The position numbers were made by a program, and so were the translations under genes. The notes below the pieces were generated by a model. It worked only from the letters and a program-made list of their open reading frames with translations. It made no database searches and was not told where the DNA came from. A stretch of 64,000 nt of DNA. Origin: Micrasema longulum (lineage: Eukaryota; Arthropoda; Insecta; Trichoptera; Brachycentridae). Shown piece by piece: positions 42,075-54,528 of the stretch (positions are counted from its first letter, which is position 1; each line of letters opens with the position of its first letter). Where the stretch lies: assembly GCA_022494885.1 (NCBI GenBank), contig JAGVSM010001693.1, forward strand, positions 62,001 to 126,000. The letters are read 5' to 3'.

Positions 42075-42192
42075 TATTTATTTCAGTATACCTTAGTACA
42101 TACTCGTATATATCATATTACAATTAATCAAAACATTTTCATTAATCGCATTCATTTATTTTTCATAGTTAAAGTTAAAATATTTTATTGTT

Positions 42193-42400
42193 AATATATT
42201 ACAACAGAGATCAAGAACATTTTAGAGAAGGTAATATAGAAGTCCAGGTATCCACAGGGCCTATGACCTGTCATTGGCTGGTTTAACTGGCCACTTAACA
42301 CACTGTGTAACATTCGCCATTCTGCCCATATTTGAACATCTATATTCCTTCTTTAGACAAACTCAAAATATTGTTGACTTTATTGTATCCTTAAAATATT
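42193..42400 (+). mobile_element. Foldback family B, solo arm in unit 1
   Basis: ATATTACAACAGAGATCAAG, GACCTGTCATTGGCTGGTTT, then the outer end AGACAAACTCAAAATATTGT. No opposite arm. One substitution (T at 42249) distinguishes copies 1 and 3 from copy 2. Confidence 0.7.
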
Positions 42401-42751
42401 CATACCTTATACCTACGTAATGGTTATTTTGTATACGTACCTATTTGTTTTTATAAATCTTTTGGTTCGTTTGACCAGCTAATTTATTTTTAAAAAAGGG
42501 CATTTAAATTTCTCAGCGTCTTTTACTGTAAAGACTATACTCTTGTATCGACCCTTTCACTATGATAAATGTGTTTTCGAGAACTAAATAAATGTTGTTT
42601 GTAGATATTAAAGTACTAGGTAGATGTACATATTAAAAATCGAACATTTCTGAATGAAAAATATCACTTAAGTTTTTTTTTTTATAAACCCAGATAGTCG
42701 TAAATATATATATTTTAATTTTTTTATTGGTATAATAATCTATGCTTCTAT

Positions 42752-42886
42752 TTAGAGGCTTGTTAGCAGGCGGGAAAATACACCGCAACACCCTGACCAA
42801 TTAAGAAAAAACTATTTCTCGAATCTTTTTCTTGCAACTGGCGGGCATCGAATCGGCGTCTAACCAACTACACCGCGACGCATCTA
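42752..42886 (-). mobile_element. SINE family C, decayed copy in unit 1
   Basis: Matches 17355-17552: TAGAGGCTTGTTAGCAGGCG, ACACCGCAACACCCTGACCA, CTTGCAACTGGCGGGCATCG. Part of the tRNA-like head between box B and box A is deleted. Confidence 0.7.
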
Positions 42887-42889
42887 TTT

Positions 42890-43319
42890 AAAATTATATT
42901 TTAATAATTTTTATCTCATGCTTATGTGTAAACCTTTAAGACAGTTTTTTTTGTCAATTTTTGACAGAATTTTTGATTTTTTCAATTTCATTCTAGTTTT
43001 CGTTTTTTGCATTAAATTACAAGATTAAAAAAATCCACAATTATTTAAGTTTTCTTATGGAAAATTATGTTTTGCTTGACAATTATAATTAACTTCAACA
43101 ATCCGCTATTTACTAACTACCTATGCATTTATTCGTTTAAAAGCTATTGTTTAATTTTATCTTCATAGTCACACATCGTCGCGATTTCTTGGTAGAGCGC
43201 TTCGGACATAACGTCACCAGCTGATGACAAATCAAATATCTACATTTGGCGAATATTCTCAGAAAGGGGCAATAGGAAACTCCGTACAGCGCAGCGGTAC
43301 AGACCGGATACAATTAATT
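42890..43319. other. No recognisable feature
   Basis: A+T-rich spacer between a SINE and the long foldback element. Confidence 0.4.
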
Positions 43320-44284
43320 ATTAACATATTACAACAGAGATGAAGAATATTTTAGAGGAGGTAATAAAGAAGTCTAGGCATCTACAGGGCTTATGTCCTG
43401 TCATTGGCTGGTTTAAGTGGCCACTTTACACACTATGTAACATTCACCATTCTATCTATATTTAAACATCTATATTCCTTCAATTCTTGCATCTGTTGAT
43501 GTTTGTGAAGTTAAAGAGCTGAAATATTTATTTATGCGGGTGAGATTTATCTAGTGGAATTATTTCACCTACATAGTAAGCAACGCCTGATAGATAAATC
43601 CACCTGGTCCATGAAGAAGTATAGAAATTGAAAAAATAAGATTTTCAGACATTGCCTAGTATGTAGGTGAATTGTTTTATTTTATTTGTTTATTTTTCCA
43701 TACACATATTATTTACAAAGAGATATAATTACAAAAATACATTTTAGAAAAATACATCTTAAAATTAAGCTATACATGAATTGGAAAAAATGCCCACAAA
43801 GACTTCAACGTCTGAGCGTGGGCCATTCCTTTTTTAATTATTAAAAGTTAATAGCATATATATATGGTATGACATGAACATGAAAAAAAGAAAAGATTAA
43901 GAAAGGAAAAACCAAATTAACATATGCTGATATTACGAAAACATGATTTATTTGCAGAATGCATTTATTTTCAATTTTAATTATTTTTTTAAAGAATGTG
44001 TCTATTTGTTCCTTCCATGCTGATCCAAGACCTTAAACCTACTTTAAAATGTACCAGTGATTTGATAATAATTCCATTAGATGAATCTCACCCGCATAAA
44101 TAAAGTTTTTAGCTCTTTAACTTCACAAACATCAACAGATGAAAGAAATGAAGGAATATAGATGTTCAAATCTGGGCAGAATAGTGAATGTTACACAGTG
44201 TCTAAAGTGGCCACTTAAACCAGCCAATGATAGGTCATAAGCCCTTTAGGTGCCTAGACTTCTATATTACCTTCTCTAAAATAT
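43320..44284. mobile_element. Foldback family B, long copy in unit 1 (~965 bp)
   Basis: The left arm (TTAACATATTACAACAGAGA through TTATGCGGGTGAGATTTATC) and the right arm (GATGAATCTCACCCGCATAA through CTATATTACCTTCTCTAAAA) are inverted repeats of about 230-260 bases. The loop holds a small hairpin (CACCTACATAGTAAGCAA against TTGCCTAGTATGTAGGTG) and an A+T-rich insert at 43675-43860. This is the fullest picture of the family in the window. The right terminus lacks the last ~20 bases. Confidence 0.8.
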
Positions 44285-44394
44285 CTAATGGTCAACGCAT
44301 TTTAATAGTTGATTAACTAATACAAAAAACGACTGAATCTCTTCATTGTAAAAAAGTCTTTATGTTCGGCTTTATCCTTTTATTGTTGAAAAAT

Positions 44395-44640
44395 ACGTGT
44401 ATTTATGTATTTACCAACGGCCGAAGCCTATTTGTACCAAAATGTACCAAAATGTACTCAATAGTTAAAATATAAAGTAGAATGTAGTAAAGCGAAAGCA
44501 TAATTAATATATATGGTTAAACATAATACAAGTAAAGCATAAGTGTAAAGTTTATAAGATTTGTGATAAAACTATTCAACTATTTGTACAATATATTCAA
44601 ACCAACAAAACTTATGAACTTATGATTTGAGTCGTGTCGT
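44395..44640 (-). repeat. LINE 3'-end-like sequence in unit 1
   Basis: Opens with GTATTTATGTATTTACCAAC and GGCCGAAGCC, resembling the family D tail (TATTTATA..ACGGCC..AGCC) read on the minus strand. The rest is A+T-rich and diverged. Confidence 0.35.
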
Positions 44641-45117
44641 ACACCGGACTGAAAAATGGGTATTCCCACTCTCCCTTCCCACCACAGCGCGATTCCGGCT
44701 ACTTTTGGGTCCCTCTTCAACCGACTAGTTTCAAAGAAATATATTTATATTATATTTGTTACCTTTATTACCATGTGCATATGGGTGCTGGTTGTATTAG
44801 TTAGTCTTGGATAGTGTCGATTTGTTCTCTTTCACATGCCATCCTTATCGAATAAAAGTGATAGAGGGTATAATGTAGCGAATAGCGAGCTCAAATTTTT
44901 AATCTATGATCTATGTCATCGTGACTTTTTAATACTTCGAGTGCATCTAAAAAAAATGTTCCGCCGGTGGTTTTTAAAAAGAGTTTTTTTCTCTTGCAGT
45001 CGCGCATTCTAATAAAAGAATCGAAATTTACAAATATATAGGCGGTAGGTATTACAAATACTTTAAACAGTGTACATTATAATATAAAAATAATTTAATA
45101 TTACATAATGCTACTTC
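44641..45117. other. No recognisable feature
   Basis: Mixed composition, including CACTCTCCCTTCCCACCACA at 44667. No coding or repeat assignment. Confidence 0.4.
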
Positions 45118-45330
45118 AGGTTAGCCTGCTTAACAAGGCATCAAGTTCTCGACGTCTTAGACCTCCGCTGCTAATTTAGTTGGTAGTTCATGTCACAACC
45201 ACGAGGTGCGAACCTGACTTGTGAGGATGCACAGGAGCTGGCATCCGACCGAGATGCCTGAAGGGTCTTTGTAAACACCATATTCTCCAACTAGGTAGCG
45301 GACATCGAATGATGATGATGATGATGATGA
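45118..45330 (+). mobile_element. LINE 3' end with GAT-repeat tail in unit 1
   Basis: Matches the minus-strand remnant at 16795-17310 (GGCATCAAGTTCTCGACGTC; GATGCACAGGAGCTGGCATC; ACCATATTCTCCAACTAGGT, then AGCGGACAT) and ends GAATGATGATGATGATGATG. A microsatellite 3' tail in place of poly(A) is known for some LINE clades. Confidence 0.7.
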
Positions 45331-46377
45331 CTTTTGGTAGGTCAACATTCAAATAATTAGTAAAAAGTTAGTGCTAATAGCACTTTTCCACTATTTTGAT
45401 CAAATGTATTTGATGTTCAAACGTGTATCTTGGAAAGTATTGATCCTACGGAAAAAAAAATTATTACGATTTTTAAGTAAATTAATTTTCTCAGACTTTC
45501 GTATATTTTTTTCAATAAAACTTCAGGGACGTAATTATACACAAAAAGCTGATTTTAAGCACCATTTTTTCAAAATCGTGACATGAGCGGTGGTCGTTCA
45601 AGGTCACAAACCTTAGATTTTTACCAAGAATCCTATGTCCATCGATCCTGTTAAGTTTCAAAACATAATAACCCTTTTTATAAAAAAAAGTGAAAAAAGT
45701 ACATACCGAATGACCTTGAACGTCCCATACTTCTAATAAATCTTGACAACCACCCGATGGATCTAAATCTGGTTTTTGCAGTCATGTAAAGTGTCCTAAA
45801 ACAAAGCTACTCGTATTTATAATATCTTTGAAAAATAAAAATTAGTACGTTAAATTCGTTTCTTACCGAAAAATACCGTAAAATACCGTATTTTACCAAA
45901 ATCTGGTAAAATTCCCGTAAAATACCGCGGTAATTTTACCGCCTTGCATCTCTAGTCGTGATCCCGTGGTAGCGTACTTTCGTACTTCGAATGTTCGAAT
46001 CAGTGCATTATATAATTAACTCGTGGAATATCGATAAGGAGATTAAAAAAACGATGTACATATTCTATGTGTTATTTTTTAATATTTGCTGTTAACATTC
46101 GCGTGTCAAGAACTTATTTTCTGTACAAGATTAACACACAAGGGAACATGGTTAAAAAAAAAAACAAAACTAGCTGTGTAATTGTATAAAAAATGTGAAA
46201 ACTTTGCTCATATTATTTTACCCGCATAATAATACCATTGTTACTCCTGATAAGGTGAACGATTCGTGGAATTTTATCGCCATAATTAATGTATTACTTT
46301 TCGGTCTACAACTTTTCAGTCATAATATGCAATTTTGACTATAAACCTTGCTATTTTTTATTGTGAATAATTATTTT
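45331..46377. other. No gene; two inverted TCAAGGTCA words and an ACCGTAAAATACCG patch
   Basis: TCAAGGTCA occurs at 45598-45606 and its complement at 45712-45720. At 45867-45940 short words of TTTTACC/GGTAAAA and TACCGTAAAATACCG alternate. The frame at 45371-45586 has no domain. Confidence 0.4.
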
Positions 46378-46676
46378 TCGGATTCGAGTGTTAAATTAAA
46401 GTCATTTCATCACTATCATTCACTTGTTCGGTGCATAGAACACTAATTTACATAAGGACTCTAATTGCAGCGTATCTCGACAATTTATTATATACCTACA
46501 TGAAGGCATGACGATCATTCTTGGGTTTCAGATGCCAGTCCAAAAACAATTAAATCGGTGTTAGGACACGTTTTCAAATATATGGGTATATAATTTAAAC
46601 TGAACTTACTGGAAGGAATCGAACTCGAGACCTTAAGCATGGTAAGCAAATGCGCTAGCAACAGGTCTACGGGAAC
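46378..46676 (-). mobile_element. SINE family B in unit 1
   Basis: The complement starts CCTGTTGCTAGCGCATTTGC, with box B GAGTTCGATTCC, body TACGCTGCAATTAGAGTCC, TTCTATGCACCGAACAAG and tail GATAGTGATGAAATGAC. Box A is eroded. Confidence 0.65.
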
Positions 46677-46679
46677 ACA

Positions 46680-47141
46680 GATCACGTAATAACGTTAAAT
46701 ATAAAGGAATACATCTTTGTATGAATAATCTTTTTTTTTTAATGTTATTTTTCATAGTTGCATCGATAACTATCATTAATTTTTAAAATAGGCTTTTTAA
46801 AAAATAGAATAACCCTTTTCAATGCATGATATAGATAGTAGGCCCTGAAAAGTTACGGGAATTGAATAAAGATTTATCTCTGGACCTGGATTTATGCATA
46901 ATACCTACATACAGAACTACATGATCAAAATGACACATTTTTATCATTATTGGTATGATCACATGTGAATCATAAGGTAATTGGATTCTCTTACATAATC
47001 AAAAGCGTAAGGCTCAGACATCGTGTTATCATGTTTTATATCAAAGGTGAACATGTCATATCCCAGTGAAATATGGTATTAAAAATATTATGACACGCCA
47101 TAATTTAAAATTATTTTTTACTCTCTCACAGCACAGCTCTC
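46680..47141. other. End of unit, no recognised element
   Basis: A+T-rich. Ends CTCTCTCACAGCACAGCTCTC directly before the T run of copy 2; CACAGCAC at 47127 and again at 47148 bracket the junction. Confidence 0.5.
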
Positions 47142-49210
47142 TTTTTTCACAGCACTTGAATGAGACCAATCAATGCCTTCTGTTTAATTGTAACAAACTT
47201 GTCTTAATATTGAGCCTATTGGGTATTGATTTTTCTAATATTTGTACCCTGCAATAAATACGCCACTCAATTTAATTAGGTAGTTTATTTTATGTTTATC
47301 AACTCTGTTCCGGGCGAATGAAGTTTACAGTTCTGTGTGTGAAATAGAACCAGAACCCTGGACGAGTGTTCTCGACTTGGTGCTACTCTCAAATAAATAT
47401 CCCGATAAATTAAATCGAGTGTAGGTAGGTTCGTCTCGTAGTGTAGTGGATGGCGCGTTTGCGCGTATAAGATCTGACATATTTTAGTTATTTCAATCTA
47501 AAAGTCTTATTCCAAAAAAGTCCAGATCCTGTCACGGGTTTATTCGACATTGGTGAACGCGAGCCATAGTTTGTGCTGTGCTTATCGAGGAACAGCACGT
47601 CATTGTTTCGCAACCAGTGGATCGGAACATTAAATGTCACATTAATTTAATAAGCTAAACATGAATATGGATGCAATGTTATTTCTACGTTTTTTTAGAC
47701 TCTAGATTTTTAGTATTATAATAGATTTGTAGTCCCAATGTCAAGGCCAATCATTCGAGTAATGTTTGTGATATCCGAGTTTCGCTTATTGATTTGTACG
47801 TAATCTTTTAAAGGTAGGTTTTCAACATTAAAGGGTTGATATGGAGTAATATTAAGTAAGTACTGGGGTGTGGTTTACTTACTTATTTTATGTTTCTTTT
47901 TATGAAACAACGACTCGTAAAAGTCTGATTTTATTAAAACTCTAGGGGCCTTACTTATAAACCTGGCATAAAGTTACGTCTAGGCATAGTGGTAGAATTT
48001 GGATGGGAATACCATCCTTATTATAGTGGTAAAATAAGTAACCGTAAAGTTTATTTGCTTGTGCTATCTAGTTTTAAACGTTTTCAGAAATAACAATGGC
48101 ATAGTGACCATAGTGGCATTATTATTTCTTATATTAAAAAAAAAAAACTTTTCAGACAACATACATATTTTAAAGAATTATGCTGTTAGTTGGGCGGATA
48201 GCAAATATATTCAGGAACATTTTTTAATTTTTTATTTATAAATCATATATCATATAACACAAAGTATTTTACAAGTATAATACGTTGAATTACATTCCCA
48301 GGAGTTACAACAACTCTATTCGGGACATATATAATGTTAACATTTAGAAAATAACACATATTGAGAACAACAAAGAAACAAAGCAAGTTTAGCACCTTTA
48401 TAACTAAATATAGCACACCAATATATATGCCAAAAACCTTTTCTTACACAAGCAGAATAAATATATATATATTTCTGCATTTTAGTTTGGTACTTGTTTG
48501 TAAAAATATATCAATGTATGCTGTAATTATTTTTTTAAACTGTGTTTTAAATATTAGATAGTATTTTAGACAAATTAGGTCTATCGTAGGAACAGAGGGC
48601 ATCGTACTTATTTGTTTTAAATACAATTTGCGAAACTTTTTTGAAAACACAGATCGAAGGAAGAAAATAACTGATCAAGATACAACGTATTTTTAGGATA
48701 AAATGTTATGTTTTTTCAAATATGTCTTCTTTCCAATTCCATTTTCTATGTTGAGTGTATGGTCACCACCGGTGAGTTTTTATAAAAATAATTTTGACAT
48801 TATCATAAGTGAATATTGCATTTAAAAAATATCTGCTTATTCTAAAAAACTATAGATATTCACGCAGAACTAGTTTTAAGTTAGAATAATATACACTTTT
48901 GAATAAATATTTCAATGAACCTTTTGAAATGTCTTTAATAGTCAAATTATTATCGTTTAATGACAATTGAACGATATGCCATTAATGTCGAATTGAAGCC
49001 TTTTCAGCACTACCTCAAAGCAACGTATGTATTTGGTGTATCATTGTACCTTCATAATTGATGTGGGAAATGAATATTTATCAATATTGATTGAGCCCTT
49101 CGACCTGAACTGAACCGCTCTAGATACTGTCACTAAAATATGGCCGTGGATAATAAATAAACTGGGGGCGATCCATCCGTCTAAGACATGATATAAATTC
49201 GCACAGCTTC

Positions 49211-49697
49211 AATGAGGAACTTCAGCCCTTCGGGAAATTGTATACAAAAAACGTTTTCTTATGGGCGGTAAAAACTAAAGCATTAAATTATGCAGCAAAG
49301 TTTCTCGAAAATGTACGAAAAAAATATTTTAATAAAAACGAACTACTTAGAACAACGTCACTAGTTTATATGAATCAACCAATGATATGAGAGTTGTGTA
49401 AGATTTTCGACCATCAACGGACCAATCGGCAGAACCAACCGAGAAGAAGCGGAAGAGAACTTGAGATGTCATACGCGATTTAATTTCAGACATAATAATA
49501 ATAATGTTTTGATAATTTATATAGCGCCATTTTTGTGAAAATCACCTCAGACATCAGACATACCTCAGACATACTAAACTTTCAAAAATCATTTCGCTGA
49601 TAATGCGATTCATAATTTTTTTTTAAATAAAAAAAATGCTCAGGTTAGCAGTCGATTAATAAATAATAATAAAAAAAAAACACTGAACTTCCTCATT
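49211..49697. mobile_element. MITE family C in unit 2
   Basis: Same ends and length as 38967-39453; I saw no difference by eye. Confidence 0.82.
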
Positions 49698-49924
49698 ATA
49701 AAGTAAAGTGTACGAAAAAATATTTTTACAAAAATGAACTACTTTGAACGACGCCACTAGTTCATATGAATCAACGATAAGAGATGATTAATGATAAGAG
49801 AGTCGTGTCGAGTCGAGAGATACATGAATTAAAAAATGAATAATTTTTGGCTTAGTTTAATAGTCGTAAAACATAATAAAATAATCATTAAAAAAAACAA
49901 CAAATAACACTAAACTTCCTTATT
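49698..49924. mobile_element. Deleted MITE C in unit 2
   Basis: Counterpart of 39454-39680, without the 5-bp insertion found in unit 3. Confidence 0.65.
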
Positions 49925-50109
49925 ATTGACGAACTATTTTTTATCTTGGATACTTGAAGCTTTGCTAAATTTCGTAATTTGTATTTTTATATATTTTTTT
50001 TCTAATTTAGTCATGTTTTCAGCCAATAACGATTTTCATTCAACCGAATCTCACAATATTTTTAAGGTAAAGCACCTGCCGCAACATCTGCTTCTTGCCA
50101 TTCGTTTAT

Positions 50110-50374
50110 TTGTATTTATTTTTTATATAAATACGGCCTAAGCCAATTACAACAGTTACATGAAGAAACATACATACAAGGAACTGAATAAAAAGAACAT
50201 AAAACTATGCAGCAAAGACAAACAAGGACAAGAAAATAATGAGATAAAATATATTCATAAGCACGATACACATATAAGACTTCGAGCTAAATCATGCCAA
50301 TCCATCTTCATTCCACACTGTTTTAGTGGCGAAGAGATCTACGAAAAACCGGAAGACCTATCCCAAAGAATTCC
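50110..50374 (-). repeat. LINE 3'-end-like repeat D in unit 2
   Basis: Carries T at 50185 where the other two units have C. Confidence 0.5.
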
Positions 50375-50517
50375 AAGTTATGTGAAGAATTGAATAATCT
50401 ACACATTCTGGACATTGGGGCATAAAATCAAAAGTTGCTTGGCATGGTTGGGAATGTGAAAATATTTTTTTTTCTATTTACTGCTGTTTTGTCTGTGTGC
50501 TCGTCATTTAATAAATA

Positions 50518-50751
50518 CAGTAGAACTCCGTTTATCCGAACTCCAGCTATCCGGAATGCAAAATATCCAGATCGTTATCAGGAAATAAAAAAAATAAAGG
50601 AAAAGTTTTTAATTAAAATTTAATGGTGCAATTAACTTTGGTGGACATGTTATTATGACAAGTATGTTTATATTGTGATTCCGATTCGGTGTATTATTTC
50701 AAAAGCTATAAAATCTGGCACTCATTAATCCGGATAGTTGGAGTTTTATTG
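50518..50751. mobile_element. Pogo/Tigger-like MITE in unit 2
   Basis: Same 234-bp element with TA flanks as in unit 1. Confidence 0.82.
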
Positions 50752-51146
50752 TAATACAATTCTGTGTATGGAATAGAACTAGAACCCTGGGCCAGTGTTT
50801 TCGACTCGATGGTTACTCTCAGGAAAACATCATGAAAAATTAGATCGAATGGGGATAAGTCCGCCTCTTAAGTTTTTGTGATATCGCTGGGTATCGAACC
50901 TAGTACTGTCCCGCCGCCAGTTATAAATATTATTTACCGTTGCTTATAATATCAAAAACAACGTTTATGTATAATTAATAAAATTATATTCTGATCTCTT
51001 GTATGGTTGTTATCGTGTAATAATGTAAGCGTAAAATATTAATTTATAATAAAATGAAATGTAAAATATCACACAGTAAAATGTAATATTGAATAATAAT
51101 TTATTCTAGACTAAATTATGTAAAGCCAATTTCACCATAGTATATA

Positions 51147-51487
51147 CAGGATGTTATTTAAACCCTGTCACATCCGAAACCACGATGATCAGTATGGACA
51201 AGAAGACATATTAGCATATTAAAAACATATATTAAACAAAACAAATGGCTGCTTACTTCTGCAGAGGAGAAGCGAGGGAAGCGCAGCCGCGCATTTTTGA
51301 CGTATCAGACTTCCCCTTCCCCCTTCCTTGTTTCTCCCTTGCAGAAGTCAGAAACCATGTGCTTTTTCTAATATTATATTTTTAAATTTTTTTATTGGTT
51401 CTAAAGATTTCCTTTTATGTGCCAATATGTCTTCTTGCTCATACTGATCATCGTGGTTTCGGATGTGACAGGGTTTAATGAACACCC
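51147..51487. mobile_element. MITE family A in unit 2
   Basis: Its fourth base differs (CAGG for CAGA at 51150) from units 1 and 3; otherwise the same by eye. Confidence 0.88.
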
Positions 51488-51924
51488 TTTATATATATAT
51501 ATATTCGAGTATATATATTTTTATTTTTTTTTAATATTTTGAATCTTCTTTCTTCCACAATTTACAATAGCCAAAAAATAATATAACGATAATTATTGGT
51601 AAATATTATGATCATTTAAAATTTGGTTAGCATGTGGATAACCTTTCGTTTAGTATGTATTTAGTCAGTATAGTGGAGCCATGTCGACGCGCAGGGGGAC
51701 GACATTTTGGCAGAGTCTCTTCAGACCACGTGACGCCGGGAAAGCGTAAGTCGGGGCAAACTTACTGTACACAGTCGAAAGAGACCTCTGACTTTCAAAT
51801 TTACTAAAAATGCAAGAACGTTTTTACTTTTAATCGATACTGTATTAGCCAACGACATGCTTGAAAATAATATATATTTTTTAATTTAATGCCTTAGTTA
51901 AAACGTGCTTGTATAAGCCAGGTA

Positions 51925-52318
51925 TATGGTTTTTCAGGGCCAGACCGCGAAACTTTAGAGGAACATTCCTTATGGTAAGCTTTAAAAAAAGCCTAATAAT
52001 TTTTTTTCAAAAATTCATTAAAAAAAATGTTGTCTCAAAATGTAGTAATTTTTTATTTCTCGGGCTAGCAGTCCCTCCACAAACCCCTACCCCTCTCCTA
52101 CCCAGCCGCTTCCACTGTCCGCGTCTGGTGCGTATCGCTTCGTTGGTCAAATACGTTTTTAACGCATTTTTTTTGTCGAGTAGGGGTAGGGGTTTGCGGA
52201 AGGGATGCTAGTTTGCGAAATTAAAGATTTACTCCATTTTGAGTTCATATATATTTTTTAAAGCTTACCATGAGGAATGTTCCTCTGAAGTTTCGCGGTC
52301 TGGCCCTGAAAAACCGTA
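51925..52318. mobile_element. MITE family E in unit 2
   Basis: Same arms and inner CCCCTACCCCT palindrome as in unit 1. Confidence 0.85.
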
Positions 52319-52436
52319 TATTTATTTCAGTATACCTTAGTACATACTCGTATATATCATATTACAATTAATCAAAACATTTTCATTAATCGCATTCATT
52401 TATTTTTCATAGTTAAAGTTAAAATATTTTATTGTT

Positions 52437-52644
52437 AATATATTACAACAGAGATCAAGAACATTTTAGAGAAGGTAATATAGAAGTCCAGGCATCCACA
52501 GGGCCTATGACCTGTCATTGGCTGGTTTAACTGGCCACTTAACACACTGTGTAACATTCGCCATTCTGCCCATATTTGAACATCTATATTCCTTCTTTAG
52601 ACAAACTCAAAATATTGTTGACTTTATTGTATCCTTAAAATATT
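52437..52644 (+). mobile_element. Foldback B solo arm in unit 2
   Basis: C at 52493 (AGGCATCC) where units 1 and 3 have T. The C is the state in other family copies, for example 34787-35085, so the T is probably derived. Confidence 0.7.
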
Positions 52645-52995
52645 CATACCTTATACCTACGTAATGGTTATTTTGTATACGTACCTATTTGTTTTTATAA
52701 ATCTTTTGGTTCGTTTGACCAGCTAATTTATTTTTAAAAAAGGGCATTTAAATTTCTCAGCGTCTTTTACTGTAAAGACTATACTCTTGTATCGACCCTT
52801 TCACTATGATAAATGTGTTTTCGAGAACTAAATAAATGTTGTTTGTAGATATTAAAGTACTAGGTAGATGTACATATTAAAAATCGAACATTTCTGAATG
52901 AAAAATATCACTTAAGTTTTTTTTTTTATAAACCCAGATAGTCGTAAATATATATATTTTAATTTTTTTATTGGTATAATAATCTATGCTTCTAT

Positions 52996-53130
52996 TTAGA
53001 GGCTTGTTAGCAGGCGGGAAAATACACCGCAACACCCTGACCAATTAAGAAAAAACTATTTCTCGAATCTTTTTCTTGCAACTGGCGGGCATCGAATCGG
53101 CGTCTAACCAACTACACCGCGACGCATCTA
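52996..53130 (-). mobile_element. SINE family C in unit 2
   Basis: Same decayed copy as 42752-42886. Confidence 0.7.
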
Positions 53131-53563
53131 TTTAAAATTATATTTTAATAATTTTTATCTCATGCTTATGTGTAAACCTTTAAGACAGTTTTTTTTGTCA
53201 ATTTTTGACAGAATTTTTGATTTTTTCAATTTCATTCTAGTTTTCGTTTTTTGCATTAAATTACAAGATTAAAAAAATCCACAATTATTTAAGTTTTCTT
53301 ATGGAAAATTATGTTTTGCTTGACAATTATAATTAACTTCAACAATCCGCTATTTACTAACTACCTATGCATTTATTCGTTTAAAAGCTATTGTTTAATT
53401 TTATCTTCATAGTCACACATCGTCGCGATTTCTTGGTAGAGCGCTTCGGACATAACGTCACCAGCTGATGACAAATCAAATATCTACATTTGGCGAATAT
53501 TCTCAGAAAGGGGCAATAGGAAACTCCGTACAGCGCAGCGGTACAGACCGGATACAATTAATT

Positions 53564-54528
53564 ATTAACATATTACAACAGAGATGAAGAATATTTTAGA
53601 GGAGGTAATAAAGAAGTCTAGGCATCTACAGGGCTTATGACCTGTCATTGGCTGGTTTAAGTGGCCACTTTACACACTATGTAACATTCACCATTCTATC
53701 TATATTTAAACATCTATATTCCTTCAATTCTTGCATCTGTTGATGTTTGTGAAGTTAAAGAGCTGAAATATTTATTTATGCGGGTGAGATTTATCTAGTG
53801 GAATTATTTCACCTACATAGTAAGCAACGCCTGATAGATAAATCCACCTGGTCCATGAAGAAGTATAGAAATTGAAAAAATAAGATTTTCAGACATTGCC
53901 TAGTATGTAGGTGAATTGTTTTATTTTATTTGTTTATTTTTCCATACACATATTATTTACAAAGAGATATAATTACAAAAATACATTTTAGAAAAATACA
54001 TCTTAAAATTAAGCTATACATGAATTGGAAAAAATGCCCACAAAGACTTCAACGTCTGAGCGTGGGCCATTCCTTTTTTAATTATTAAAAGTTAATAGCA
54101 TATATATATGGTATGACATGAACATGAAAAAAAGAAAAGATTAAGAAAGGAAAAACCAAATTAACATATGCTGATATTACGAAAACATGATTTATTTGCA
54201 GAATGCATTTATTTTCAATTTTAATTATTTTTTTAAAGAATGTGTCTATTTGTTCCTTCCATGCTGATCCAAGACCTTAAACCTACTTTAAAATGTACCA
54301 GTGATTTGATAATAATTCCATTAGATGAATCTCACCCGCATAAATAAAGTTTTTAGCTCTTTAACTTCACAAACATCAACAGATGAAAGAAATGAAGGAA
54401 TATAGATGTTCAAATCTGGGCAGAATAGTGAATGTTACACAGTGTCTAAAGTGGCCACTTAAACCAGCCAATGATAGGTCATAAGCCCTTTAGGTGCCTA
54501 GACTTCTATATTACCTTCTCTAAAATAT
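53564..54528. mobile_element. Foldback B long copy in unit 2
   Basis: A at 53640 (TTATGACCTG) where units 1 and 3 have T. GACCTG is the state in the other family copies, so again units 1 and 3 share the derived base. Confidence 0.8.

Larger units (their letters stand above)
36895..47141. repeat. 10.24-kb tandem unit, copy 1
   Basis: Starts in a T run followed by CACAGCACTTGAATGAGACC at 36903. The same sequence starts copy 2 at 47148 and copy 3 at 57391. The left edge has unique flank (TTATATGCGGATAC); at the later junctions the flank is the unit's own end (CACAGCACAGCTCTC). Contents: two MITE C copies, a pogo-like MITE, MITE A, MITE E, two foldback B copies, SINE B and C copies and LINE tails. 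No recognisable gene. Differs from copy 2 by four substitutions that I found, one extra A at 37891-37903, one extra A near 46160 and two extra T at its start. Confidence 0.97.
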
